A stretch of DNA of 64,000 bases from Bathymodiolus brooksi (lineage: Eukaryota > Mollusca > Bivalvia > Mytilida > Modiolidae): positions 93,339,353 through 93,403,352 of the forward strand of contig OY804580.1 in the NCBI GenBank assembly GCA_963680875.1. The letters are read 5' to 3'. Shown here in pieces: positions 22,771-34,200 of this stretch. Below the pieces are notes generated by a model. It did not search any database. It was not told the origin of the DNA and saw nothing but the letters and a program-made list of their open reading frames with translations. Numbering within the stretch: the first letter of the stretch is position 1; the number at the start of each line of letters is the position of its first letter. The translations under genes and the position numbers were made by a program.

Positions 22771-23860
22771 TAGAGTGGATGTGGTCTAGGGCGCTGGACG
22801 TAAGGCTAAGCGAATGTTGCTGCAGTGTATCAATGGTGTGGGTTCAAATCCCGTCGAGGGAAGAACAAAAATTTGACAGCTCTAAAATCTAATTCTAACA
22901 CTGTTTGGTTTAATTTTCAGACGTGTATAATATTTAGTATTAACCTAGTATCCTTTAAAGTAACTTTGAGATCCAGTGGGACAGATATATTGTATGGTTG
23001 TCACTTGCTTCTAGACGTTTGTATAATATACTTTATTTCCTGTGACTGTATAGTGAATTCTTCATTATCCTATACAATATATTAAATATTGCTGAGTTAG
23101 ATTGCTGTCAAATTATAATATTAAGTATATATGTACCATTTACACACGCTTTTACACATGTTTTACGGCTATCCCTAGATTTGCCTTACGAGAAAAGGTA
23201 ACACTACGATTATTGAAGCTCCTTTTTTTAAGGAGTGGATGTGGTCGAGTGGTCTAGGGCGCTGGACGTAAGGATAAGCGAATGGTGCTGCAGTGTATCA
23301 ATGGTGTGGGTTCAAATCCCGTCGAGGGAAGAACAAAAATTTGACAGCTCTAAAATCTAATTCTAACACTGTTTGGTTTAATTTTCAGACGTGTATAATA
23401 TTTAGTATTAACCTAGTATCCTTTAAAGTAACTTTGAGATCCAGTGGGACAGATATATTGTATGGTTGTCACTTGCTTCTAGACGTTTGTATAATATACT
23501 TTATTTCCTGTGACTGTATAGTGAATTCTTCATTATCCTATACAATATATTAAATATTGCTGAGTTAGATTGCTGTCAAATTATAATATTAAGTATATAT
23601 GTACCATTTACACACGCTTATACACATGTTTTACGGCTATCCCTAGATTTGCCTTACGAGAAAAGGTAACACTACGATTATTGAAGCTCCTTTTTTTAAG
23701 GAGTGGATGTGGTCGAGTGGTCTAGGGCGCTGGACGTAAGGATAAGCGAATGGTGCTGCAGTGTATCAATGGTGTGGGTTCAAATCCCGTCGAGGGAAGA
23801 ACAAAAATTTGACAGCTCTAAAATCTAATTCTAACACTGTTTGGTTTAATTTTCAGACGT
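22771..23860 (+). repeat. 468-bp tandem repeat with tRNA-like core (two and a half copies)
   Basis: The units start near 22771, 23233 and 23701 with an internal spacing of 468 bp and almost no divergence. Each carries GTGGTCGAGTGGTCTAGGGC (box A-like) and GGGTTCAAATCCC (box B-like) about 60 bp apart, the spacing of a type II tRNA (Leu or Ser class). The acceptor ends do not pair (GTGGATG against CGAGGGA), so it is a tRNA-derived repeat rather than a working tRNA. The first copy lacks CGAGTGGT. Identical 86-residue frames at 22825 and 23293 are by-products. Confidence 0.75.
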
Positions 23861-23861
23861 G

Positions 23862-23866
<5 letters not shown>

Positions 23867-23892
<26 letters not shown>
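23867..23892. repeat. (TG)n microsatellite
   Basis: A TATATATATG run passes into at least 11 GT repeats, ending the truncated third tandem unit. Confidence 0.9.
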
Positions 23893-24299
23893 TGCATGTG
23901 TTTTTGGTTGGTGAGTAGAAGTAGGAGATATTGATGTACATATATTTCAACAAAGTAGCAAAGCCAATACGTACTCTTTGTAACTAATTGCACACATATA
24001 TATTTCTTACCTTAGTTGTATTTGTAGAAATGCAAGGTAATGTTATCCATTGTAATATCATGTTCCAAAATCCCCCCATACTATTTTCCCTTTTTTACAT
24101 AGAATTATGTTAATTTTCACCAGTTTTGTCATTTTCGTTTTAAATTATTGTCTTCTGTTTTTTTAAAATGAGCCGTGCACTGAACCTGGACATCAATTGA
24201 CGATCAACTTCTTTCGTTCACTTGTCATACTCTCTCTGATTTCTATTGTACATAGTTCTGGAGTGACCTAATGGTAACAGACGTAATTAATCACAGAGA
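23893..24299. other. Intergenic, no gene seen
   Basis: AT-rich spacer between the tandem repeat and the retrotransposon. Confidence 0.4.
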
Positions 24300-24377
24300 G
24301 AGTATTGGCCGTTTCTGTCCGCGCGCACTGTCAAGAAGAAAAGGAAATTATCTTTATTCGACCTTGTTTGTTTCTCT

Positions 24378-25019
24378 TTGTTTTTTATAGATGGTATACT
24401 TGCCTTTGGGATTGCCATTGTATTAAACTTCGTATTTTTCCTCAGTACTTGCACTTATCGCCCTGCAAACTATGCATCTAGACCCGGACATGGTAGACTT
24501 GTTACTACTGATCATGCCAGTATTATCACTTTTCTATTATGTGTACTGTGCATATTGTTACTTATAACCGGCATAGAGCCTAATCCAGGTCCAGGAACCG
24601 ATGACTTCTTTAGCTGTTCAAGATTTAGTAGTAGCTTCAATGATATTGTGAGCCATACAGTTTCATTTGTTCATCTTAACATTCAGAGTATTGTTCTTAA
24701 ACTTGATCTTATTTCAGCCGAATTCATATGCCATGATATTCTTTCCTTTACAGAAAGTTGGCTAACACCCCGAGTAAGCGATAATGATATGATTATTCCT
24801 GGTTATAAACCTCCATTTAGGAGAGACAGGGTAGGAAGAATGGGGGGAGGGGTTTTAGTTTACGTACGAAACAATATAAATTGTCACCTCAGACCAGATT
24901 TACATGTGGGTAACGTAGAGTGTATTTGGCTTGAGCTTCGGTTTATAACCAAAAAATATCTTTACGGAACCTTTTATATTCCATCTAATAGTAATGCGCA
25001 AGTATGTGAAGATATATAA
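24378..25019 (+). pseudogene. Retrotransposon N-terminus and endonuclease, 5' part
   Basis: This 213-codon frame has no early ATG. Residues about 51-64 are hydrophobic and 65-72 read GIEPNPGP, close to the 2A consensus DxExNPGP with Gly in place of Asp. An endonuclease-like fold follows (SFTESWLTPR, RRDRVGRMGGGVLVY). It stops inside the endonuclease, and the same frame continues after the stop (VTDDFNVNML). Confidence 0.8.
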
Positions 25020-25148
25020 CAGTCTATTGATCTTGCATTGACATGTAATATTGATATTATTGTAACTGATGATTTTAATGTTAACATGTTACGGAATACT
25101 TCTAACGATAAAATTAGCAACCTGAAAAATCAGTTCAGTTTACATTAG

Positions 25149-25984
25149 TTGATTTCCGTTCCCACATACGTTACTGAGCATAGTTCATCGTTATTGGATC
25201 TTATTCTTGTAAATAATCCTAGAACTATTTTGTTGTCAGAAGTAGGCATTCCGTTACTGGATCAAGTCCGATACCATTTAACTGTGATTGATGTAATCGA
25301 TCAACCATGTAAATTAAATAATTCATTTAAACGTAAGGTATATCTATATGACAGAGCTGATTTCAGTTCTTACCGAGAACAACTCTCACAGGTTAATTTT
25401 GACAACTTGTTTGCGTCAGATGATATTGATTCTATAACTCGTTCGATTGTAAAGATACTTATAAATGAAGCAGACAAAGCAATACCGAACCGAATAATTA
25501 GAGTAAGAAAAGACAATCCTCCTTGGTTAACCACAGAAATAAAAAAAAATATCCGTAAAAAAATAGACATCACAAACGTGCAAAAAGAAGTGAGTTGGCA
25601 GATGATTGGACAAGATTTCGACGAATTAGGAACAGATGCAACAAACTTGTGATTAACTCACAAAATGATTATTTTCCAAAATTATCGTCAAAAATTGCTT
25701 CGGAATCACGTGGTAGTAAGCAATATTGGAATATAATAAAATCGTTGATGAACTATGACACTACCGATAGCCGATCTATTCCCCCCTTACAAGTAGACGG
25801 AGATTTAATATGTGACAACAAAGAAAAAGCCAAAATGTTTAATGATTTCTTTTGTAATCAATCTGACCTTGATGATACTAATATCCCCACCCCAAATATA
25901 TTTCTTAGACAACAAGGAAGTCTTGGACATATAGTTATTGCTGAGAACGAGGTTGAAGATATACTAAAAATTTTAGACATATAA
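25149..25984 (+). pseudogene. Retrotransposon endonuclease end and linker
   Basis: The segment beginning TYVTEHSSSLLDLILVNN is the endonuclease C-terminal part, in the same frame as the upstream piece. Near 25590 the frame shifts to that reading DDWTRFRRIRNRCNKLV, typical of the region before the reverse transcriptase. A further frame change near 25980 leads to KSSGPDAVSPRLL. Confidence 0.75.
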
Positions 25985-27773
25985 ATCTTCGGGACCTGAT
26001 GCTGTTAGTCCAAGATTATTAAAAGAAGCTACCCAAATTTTAAAATCCCCCCTTTGTAGACTTTTCAATTTATCTCTTAGAACTGGAATATTTCCTACTA
26101 ATTGGAAATGTGCCAACGTCACTCTCATTTTCAAAATAGATTCCCCAAGTAACTATAAAAATTACAGACCTATATCTTTAATTAGTGTAATAGGAAAGGT
26201 TATGGAGAGATGTGTATACAAACACATTCATACTTATCTACTTGAAAATAATATTATTACAAACAACCAGTCTGGATTTACGAAAGGTGATTCGGCCATT
26301 TAACAACTTATTAATATTACAAATGAGTTTGGTAAGACATTGGATGAGGATAAAGAAGTTAGGGTCATATTTTGCGATATTAGTAAGGCATTTGATAGGG
26401 TTTGTCATCGAGGTTTACTAAAGAAATTAGAGTCAATTGGTATAAGAGGGTCTCTTTTGGATTGGGTTCAAAATTATCTGTCTGGAAGGAAACAAAGAGT
26501 GGTGATCAACAATGTATCGTCTGACTGGGGTTTCATTAAGGCGGGAGTGCCCCAAGAGTCGATTCTACGGACGCTATTTGTTATTGTTTTTATAAATGAC
26601 ATCGTTATAGAAATACAGTCTACGATTAAATTATTTGCTGATGATACGAGTTTATATTTAATTATAGACAATCCACAAACGACGGCAGACATTCTAAATA
26701 GGGACCTAGATAAAATTCATACTTGGTCAATGAACTGGTTGGTTTCATTCAATCCACAGAAAACTGAAACCATGACTATTTCACGAAAAATTAACAAACC
26801 GCATCATCCTGACATTTTTATGAATGACACTCCTATAGCTGAGGTTCCTAATCACAAAGATCTCGGACTGAATATTTCGAAGGACGGTACTCACCATATT
26901 CATATTGACTTAATAACAGAGAAAGCATACAGACGATTAAATATTTTACGGAGATTTAAATTTATTCTTGACAGAAAAACGTTGGAGACCATATATCTGA
27001 CTTACATAAGACCATTATTAGAATATGCGGACGTTATTTGGGACAATAATATAACTTATTTAGTTGATAAGATCGAGAAAGTACAAATGGAGGCTGCTAG
27101 AATCGTAACTGGGGGCACTCGGTTAGTCTCATTAAATAATATTTACTTAGAAACAGGGTGGGATAAACTAAAGAACCGTCGGGAAATACATAGACTGGTT
27201 TATTTTTACAAAATGAAGAACAACATTTCGCCTCAGTTCTTATCAGACTTAGTTCCAGATTCTCTTAATAGTATACATAGTCATAACACAAGAAATTCTT
27301 CTGTTATTCCCCCTATAAGGACACGAACTAGTTTATACACGAATTATTTCTTACCGGCTACCATACGCTCTTGGAATCTTTTACCTGAACGCATCAAGTC
27401 TAGCACTTCGGTCAATTCTTTCAAATCTGATCTGAAATTCAATCACCCACAAAAACCGCCCTATTATTATATTGGAAAACGACTTGGTCAAATTCTACAC
27501 TCTAGACTTCGTATGCATTGCAGCTCTTTAAACCGGCATCTTTACTCAAAAAATATTGTTGACTCCCCGCTTTGTCAATGTGGTGCTATTGAAACAACAG
27601 AACACTACTTGTTATACTGCCCTCTCTACAACGTACACAGACAGCCTTTTATTGAGCCCTTTTTTGACAATCCTCTGATTTCATATGATCATTATCTTTT
27701 TGGATCGCCCGAGTTCAGCTACGAACAAAACGTTGAAATTTTTATGGTTTTTTCTGATTCCCAATGTTGCTGA
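25983..27773 (+). pseudogene. Retrotransposon reverse transcriptase
   Basis: From SSGPDAVSPRLL the frame gives the fingers (NYRPISLISVIGKVMER), a stop at 26299-26301, then CDISKAFDRVCHRG, GVPQESIL (PQGS changed to PQES) and the catalytic FADDTSLY. The thumb and a Cys-rich tail follow (CQCGAIETTEHY). The frame from 26340 is 477 codons without interruption. Confidence 0.88.
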
Positions 27774-27935
27774 AAAAAATATTCTGATTTTGGTGGAGGA
27801 AAAAAAAACTAATCTAATTCAGAGTTTTTGTCATATAATCTAATGTTAAATTCTAGAAAAAAAAAATTAAAAAAATAAATATTCTATCTCTCGTGTTGTT
27901 CGAAATAAAATTCTGAACGAAACAAAAAACTATAA
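27769..27935. mobile_element. Truncated copy of the Harbinger-like MITE
   Basis: The sequence is the reverse complement of much of 15170-15345 (shared TTCTGATTTTGGTGGAGG, then CAGAGTTTTTGTCAT). Both ends are lost. The retrotransposon's last codons run into it. Confidence 0.75.
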
Positions 27936-28162
27936 CACTGTAAATAAGGTGCATTAATGGTCACTATCGTGTGATTGACATTTAGTAGAACATGCATTGT
28001 TTATTACCACCATGCTTTGTGAGTTCGCTTCGAGACGGTGGTGAGGTGTGCTCGATAAGCATTATGTGGGACAGTCTGTTTGTACCTTCCGAAAGCTCTT
28101 TGATATTCTTCTGATCTTTCATGTCATAATTCTATACATATTATAATTTGTTGATTTTTCAG

Positions 28163-28231
28163 GGATTTTTGTTATTTGTATTAGCTCTACTGTCAATGCT
28201 TTAGAGGAAAAAGAGGAACCAAATCGCTATG
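28163..28231 (+). CDS. B3GLCT: B3GLCT exon 2, copy 1 (signal peptide end)
   Basis: The acceptor is ttttcag and the donor gtaagg. It encodes [19 protein letters not shown] and NRY, leaving one base. The hydrophobic run and small residues before LEEK look like the end of a signal peptide. Phases match exon 3. Copy 2 lies 12.4 kb downstream. Confidence 0.65.
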
Positions 28232-31200
28232 GTAAGGCAGCACATTGTCCACTTTACCACTTGCAAATAACAAAACAATGCGTACTTTGAAGACATAGTT
28301 GGGAAATTAAGATTTTTAAAGCAGTAAAGATAGAAAATATATACCAAACCAGAACAATACGAACCACTCGTATGTGAAACTTCAAAAGAAAGAATGGATA
28401 CAATTATATGTAGATATTTGGTTTTGCATTAAATGGAAGTCCTCGGATATAGTAATATGACAGGCTGGAACTAAGGAACTAAACGAGTGATTCGTGATTG
28501 GAACTTGTCACTCTTCTTAGACGTTTCAGACCAACTTATGATTCCGTGATTTTAGCAAAAGGTACAGAATAGTCCGAATTTGTGACGAGTTTGTTGAAGA
28601 CAACATACAACCGCTGATAATGGGTAACAGTTTGTTAGGAATGATCTTTGATGGTTACTCATTTTTCCAACTAATTTTTCTTACTCTTCCAAGTGCCTCA
28701 ATTTTACAATGAAATGATAATAAAAAGCAATAATGATAAATGATATTAAAGCTCAATCGATAAACCAGTAAGGAGGCCATCGTGGTCGTGATGGTATGGT
28801 AGATGGATTGATGACTACCTGTGCAATCAGTGCCTATCACCACAAAAGTTGTGAGTTCGAACCCCGCTCAGGTGAGGTATACTCGATGCAACATTATTTG
28901 ATCAAGTTTGTCAGTGTCTTGCGAGAGGTTGGTGGTTTTCTCCGGGTACTCCGGTTTCCTCCACCAATAAAACTGACTGCCACGATATAACTGAAATATT
29001 GTTGAAAGTGGCGTTAAACACTATAAATCTAATAAAAAAAACAGTTTTTGTACCAGTGATTAAAATTTCCGAAACATCATTTAATTATACATTTGTTTTG
29101 TATCTACAAGAAACATTGTATTTCTTCCCGAACTATGGGTATCCAGTTAACTTCTTTTAATATTTAAGCTCTCTTGGAAATATATAAATTATTACCAATG
29201 TACATTTTACATAAAGATCACCTCTATATAACAAATCACTGTCTATAAAATGGACAGCCTCATTTTCCCCATCAATGAATAGTGCATATAATTTTAACCT
29301 GTATATAAAGGGCAACTGCTCTTAGAGTCTACATTTGCAGTTCCTTTGCGTGGTTTTTATATACAGGTGAGCCTCTATGCCATCGCTTGGAAATAAGTGC
29401 AATATTTTTTCAATAGCTGGATTAAGAAGAGTTTGAAGATACCAAAGGGGTAATCAGAAACCGTAATTCAAAGAAGAACACACAACACAATGGTCAAAAG
29501 AAAAAGGACAAAGAGACAAACAACGATCTGCAAGACAAATACATAAAACTAAAGATCGAGTAAAATGAACCCTACTAAAACCGGGGGTGAACTCAGGTGC
29601 TCCGGAAGAGTGGAAGTTATTCTAGTTAGAAACCCGGTGATAAGTCATAAATGAAGAAAGGACCGAGAAGGGGTTACGACAAGTGGAACATATCCGTGGA
29701 CATTTGTGAAACAGATATTCCATAACGTTCAACCAATTTTTTAGTTATTTGTTTTTTTGTTTGTTTGTTTTTTTGCTTTGTTTTTTTTTCAATTTTGCTC
29801 TTAAAAAAACAACTAAGAAAAAATAGCTGCATCGATTTCTTATTATTATCTGGAGAATCTTTCATTATACCCCAGGGTTTAATATCATGATTTAATCATT
29901 AATGTCGGTATAAATCAAAAGACGCTATTGATATGCCTTAAAACTTATTTCGATGTAAATCGATCAGAAATATTAAAAAGGTCAAAACATTTCAGAAATA
30001 CGATTTAAAACTTAAATATCTTGATAAAATATGAAAATACCCAAAGCACTGAACGGTAGGGATACACTTTTCACTGCAGGCGTACATTGGAATATCTGTG
30101 TACCTGCCACCGTAATATTTACCTGCAGGCGTATTTATGTACGACCCATCGATTTTACCTATAATTTTCCTAATGTTCTTTGTACTGATCATGAGAGTAT
30201 AGTATTTTAATGCACCTGTCATCCGGGGCATTACGTTTTGTCTATCCCGCATTCTGTTACTGCTAAATAACATGAGTACACCAAAAGCAAATTATTTGAA
30301 ATTTATACAAAATATCAGTAAACATAAAAGAATGCCAGGTTTAACTTCGCACTTTATCACTTGTTCCGTTCTGTGGTTATGTCCCTTGAGTTGCCGAAGT
30401 ATACCTGTTTAATTTAGCTTGAGGCGGGGATATCCATCCCATATGGTTCATTACCATTTATCCAACTTTTTGAAAAATAGATAGTACAGGTAAAAAATAA
30501 AAGTGGGATAAATGAGATCAAAGGCAATCAAGAACAAAGGACACTTAATTAAAGCTTGGGTTGTGTGACAGGTGAATAAGTGGACTAAAATTTGGACCAG
30601 GACAATATATACTGCATGTCTATGGACAACAGTTAATATTTATTTCCATATATTTCACATAAAATGAAAACAATTACAAATTACTATTACCATTTTTGAC
30701 TGAAATCAAAATTTAATTGGATATGATATTTCTTTATTTTTCTTTATGAGTCAATCACGTCTTTCTCTAGAATAACTTTATGAAAATTCATATTGAAATT
30801 GTGTATAATGTACCTTTATTGACAGGATTTTATCTTTTTCCTCATGACTTTTACAATTAATAGCATTCTCTTGAAATGGTAAACAAAAAGTGTGCAAAGT
30901 TAAAAGATTCTCAATTGAATTATTTTCTCTGCATGTCAAGTGTGCAGCTTAGGAGAGGAATTAATTACATGCATCATTTTTCTTTTCTGACGATGACAAT
31001 AAATAGGGTAATTCCTTAAAAAGACGACTTAAAAAGAGATAAGCTTGGGGAAGCTAAGTTCATTTTCAGAATTTAATTGATCACTGTTTAATTAAATTAT
31101 TGAGAAATAACAGAGGCAAGCTTGGGAGATTTTATTGATGATCATCATGTTTGTTGCATAATTAGCAATCTTTTCACCTATAAATAAGGTTTAATGATAT

Positions 31201-34200
31201 ATTATATAAGCTAATTATTACAATGTGGATGTAAAAATAAAATAAAAAATATTATGAACAGATAAATAGTTTTCAAAACTTGACATTTATTTACATACAA
31301 ATTATAACTTTCCACCTTTTCTTTTATAATGATATATAGTATAAGCTAATTATTACAATGTGCATGTAAAATTGAAATTAAAAATATATTTTTACATTGC
31401 ACTTTAAATTTATCCTAAAACTCACTTTGCATAAATAGAAAGTTTTCAAAGCTTGACATTTATCTACATACAAATTATAACTTTTTCTCGTTTCCGTTTA
31501 TTCAAGCCTTATACATATACATGTACTGGAACAAATTATCAGGTATTTTGGTCAAATAAATACCTAATTAATGTTAAATAAATAATCCTACAGGTAAGAA
31601 AATAAAACTTGGATAAATGGGAATACCTGATTTTCAAAAGTTGGATAAATGGGAAGTCACCTGTCATATAGACACATTTTTCCTTTTTTGTTTGTTTTTC
31701 ATTTGCTCAATTGGTAGATTAAAAACGTAGATATATAATTTAGTTCACACGACACGCTTCTGAAATAACCTTCATCAGATACGGTAACAGTCGAAAGGTT
31801 GTAAAGCCAAATAATTTTAAACATTTGGAGCAAGTAAACCTAAAGGCTTAAACAAGATTTGTGTAATCGCTCATGACGAGGTATACTCGATACAACATTA
31901 TGTGATAAAGTTTGTCAGTGACTTGCGACCGGTCGGTGGTTTTTCCTGGTACACCGGTTTCCTCCACCAGTAAAACTGACCGCCACGATATAACTGAAAT
32001 ATTGTTGAAAGTGGCATTAAGCTCCATAACTCATAAAACAAATCAGATGACATGTCTAGAGGAAAGGAGGGCAGAATGTGACAACGACAAACGGAACACA
32101 TCCCCGATCACCCGCAATACGTACACTCGGTAACGGCCAAAGAAGCTATGACGAAAAAGCTCGAAAGCAAATATCTCAACCCAACAATTAGAATTCCTAT
32201 GTCTAGTTTCAGAAACCCTCTATCAAGGAAATCCTGCTAGCAACTATAGGCACTCGAATATTACACCAACTAAGAGAGAGATATACTCCATATACATGTA
32301 CACTTATGTATGTTATTGTTATATCTACAAATTAGAAGTACAGTCAAACCTGTATTACGAGGTCACCTTTGGGTCAAAGAAAAAGTGTCCTTATAAGACA
32401 GGTGACCTCTTAAAAGAAGTTGAATTCATATAAATGTTCTATGACAGGACAATAAAGAGGTGACCGCATGTTTGACCGGATATAGGATAGTGTATATTTA
32501 GACTTATGAATATCCAGAGGTGCATTAACTAACTAAATACCTTACATATATTTATTACTAGTAATCACTACTGCATTCACAATATCTCACATTGTGGCAT
32601 TACAGAAACATTATTCAATTATGGCATCTACATAACTCCAGTCATTAATACATTCAATTTTATTTTGTATTTGATATGGCATGAATTTCTTTGGTAATAA
32701 AATGAAAAAAACAAAATGTCCATCCCGTAAGACAGTTTCAAAATCCAATTGCATGCATAATCGTAGAAACGGGCAAAATCGACACCCATAACACACATAT
32801 ACATGATGCTTAACTCATTTTCCTGGCTACATACAGACAATTCAATAAAGATAAAATAGAAGAGACGAGATTAAACTAGTTGTATCGGGTGAAGTCATAA
32901 TATATTAACAATAAAGCGTGTATGAAGCTGACAAGTGAAGTTATTCCCTTCCATACTACCATCGGAAGTGGAATTACTAGCGAAATATGAGCCTCCAAAA
33001 TATCAATATTTTCGTTTTGGCATAGAAAATTGAAAAAAAAATAAACTTAGGTATTTATGACAACACAACATCACCATTTACACGTGACGAATTTCAACCT
33101 TAATACAGTCGAACCTGCCTTAAAGAGTATCTATATATAACAAATCATTGTTTATAAAGGGCAGCCACATTTTCCCCATTAATGAATAATGCATATAATT
33201 TTAACCTTTATATAAAAGAAAACTGCATATAAAGGCTGCATTTTCAGGTTCCCTTGAATGGCCTTTATTTACAGGTGTGACTGTATATCACAATTCACAC
33301 ATCGATTTAATTGTCTTTGTATAATAAGTAATCATTGAAGGTTGGTACATTTTGTAGTTAATCAAAGTGTTTCGTCTTGTCAGTATGTCCTTGACTAAAG
33401 CGCATTGTTCAGATTCAAGCCTTTTCTAACTCTTTGAAAGAAAGATTTGTACTAGTGGACTCTTCATTTACACTAAAAACTGATTTAGTTGATTTAGATG
33501 TGGCATCCGTTGTGGAAGTGGGTTGTTGCTTCATTCCTGGCAAAAATCGAAGGAACATATTTTTTAATGCCTGTCTGAAATCCTTGCTACAGGAACATAT
33601 GATGATGAAGTTTGACGGCATTGCAATCCAATAGAGGATTTGTAGAATAAGGTTGGCTAATCTCAGGTCACCCTGTACGAGTGAAACATACCCCAACCAG
33701 TTTGCACAATTCAAAACATCTCTTGTTGTTTGTGCCATTTCGTATATCAGATCAATGAGTGTAATGACTATTGTTGTCTGTGTTAACCGTTTTTCTCTAT
33801 TGTTTTTCTTTTTCATTTGTGCGCTTCCATTTATCATATTTTTCCGTTTCGCATTTTTGCTCATGACGTTTATTAAAAGAATTTCGAACAACATAAGAAG
33901 AGTGCCTGGAACAAAATGACACATCATGGTATATAAGAAGTCAATCATGATGATATACTGATAAAAAGACAAGTTAAACCAACCTTTGCCTCTCACAGCA
34001 CACGCCTCCATTGTTGAATTATTTCCCCAAACGGTCGGTACAGTAATAGCAAAGAAATCGTAATGAAACAAATATACAGAAAGCGCAAGAATTGGAAACA
34101 CCAAACAAAATAATAAGCAACAATGGATCTTGTGTTTGGAACATAAAAGGTTGGCTTTAAATGGATAAGCAACAATGACGTATCTCTGAACAGCCAGTAC

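Larger units (their letters stand above)
24300..27768 (+). mobile_element. APE-type non-LTR retrotransposon, CR1/L2-like, decayed
   Basis: The order is an N-terminal hydrophobic segment with GIEPNPGP, an AP endonuclease-like domain (FVHLNIQS, FTESWLT, GGGVLVYVRN), a linker, a reverse transcriptase, and a C-terminal Cys-rich motif (CQCGAIETTEHYLLYC). This layout is known in CR1/L2/Jockey-group elements. The coding frame is broken by stops at 25017-25019, 25146-25148 and 26299-26301, and by frame changes near 25590 and 25980. The last residues diverge to SDSQCC where the frame enters a MITE fragment, so the 3' end is truncated. It cannot encode its own movement now. Confidence 0.88.
27950..29690 (+). 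repeat. Segmental duplication, copy 1
   Basis: This stretch and 40097-41905 are collinear: a SINE head fragment, the B3GLCT signal-peptide exon, a flanking intron, a full S1 SINE, an M1 MITE and an S2 repeat. Copy 2 has an extra S2 insertion at 40139-40388. They are divergent enough to show many substitutions. Confidence 0.85.

Noticed and set aside
22771..22865. Functional tRNA gene
   Set aside because: Box A- and box B-like words are present, but the acceptor ends do not pair and the first copy lacks part of box A.
22825..23553. Two identical 86-residue frames
   Set aside because: They lie at the same place in two copies of the 468-bp tandem repeat and have no domain or splice support.
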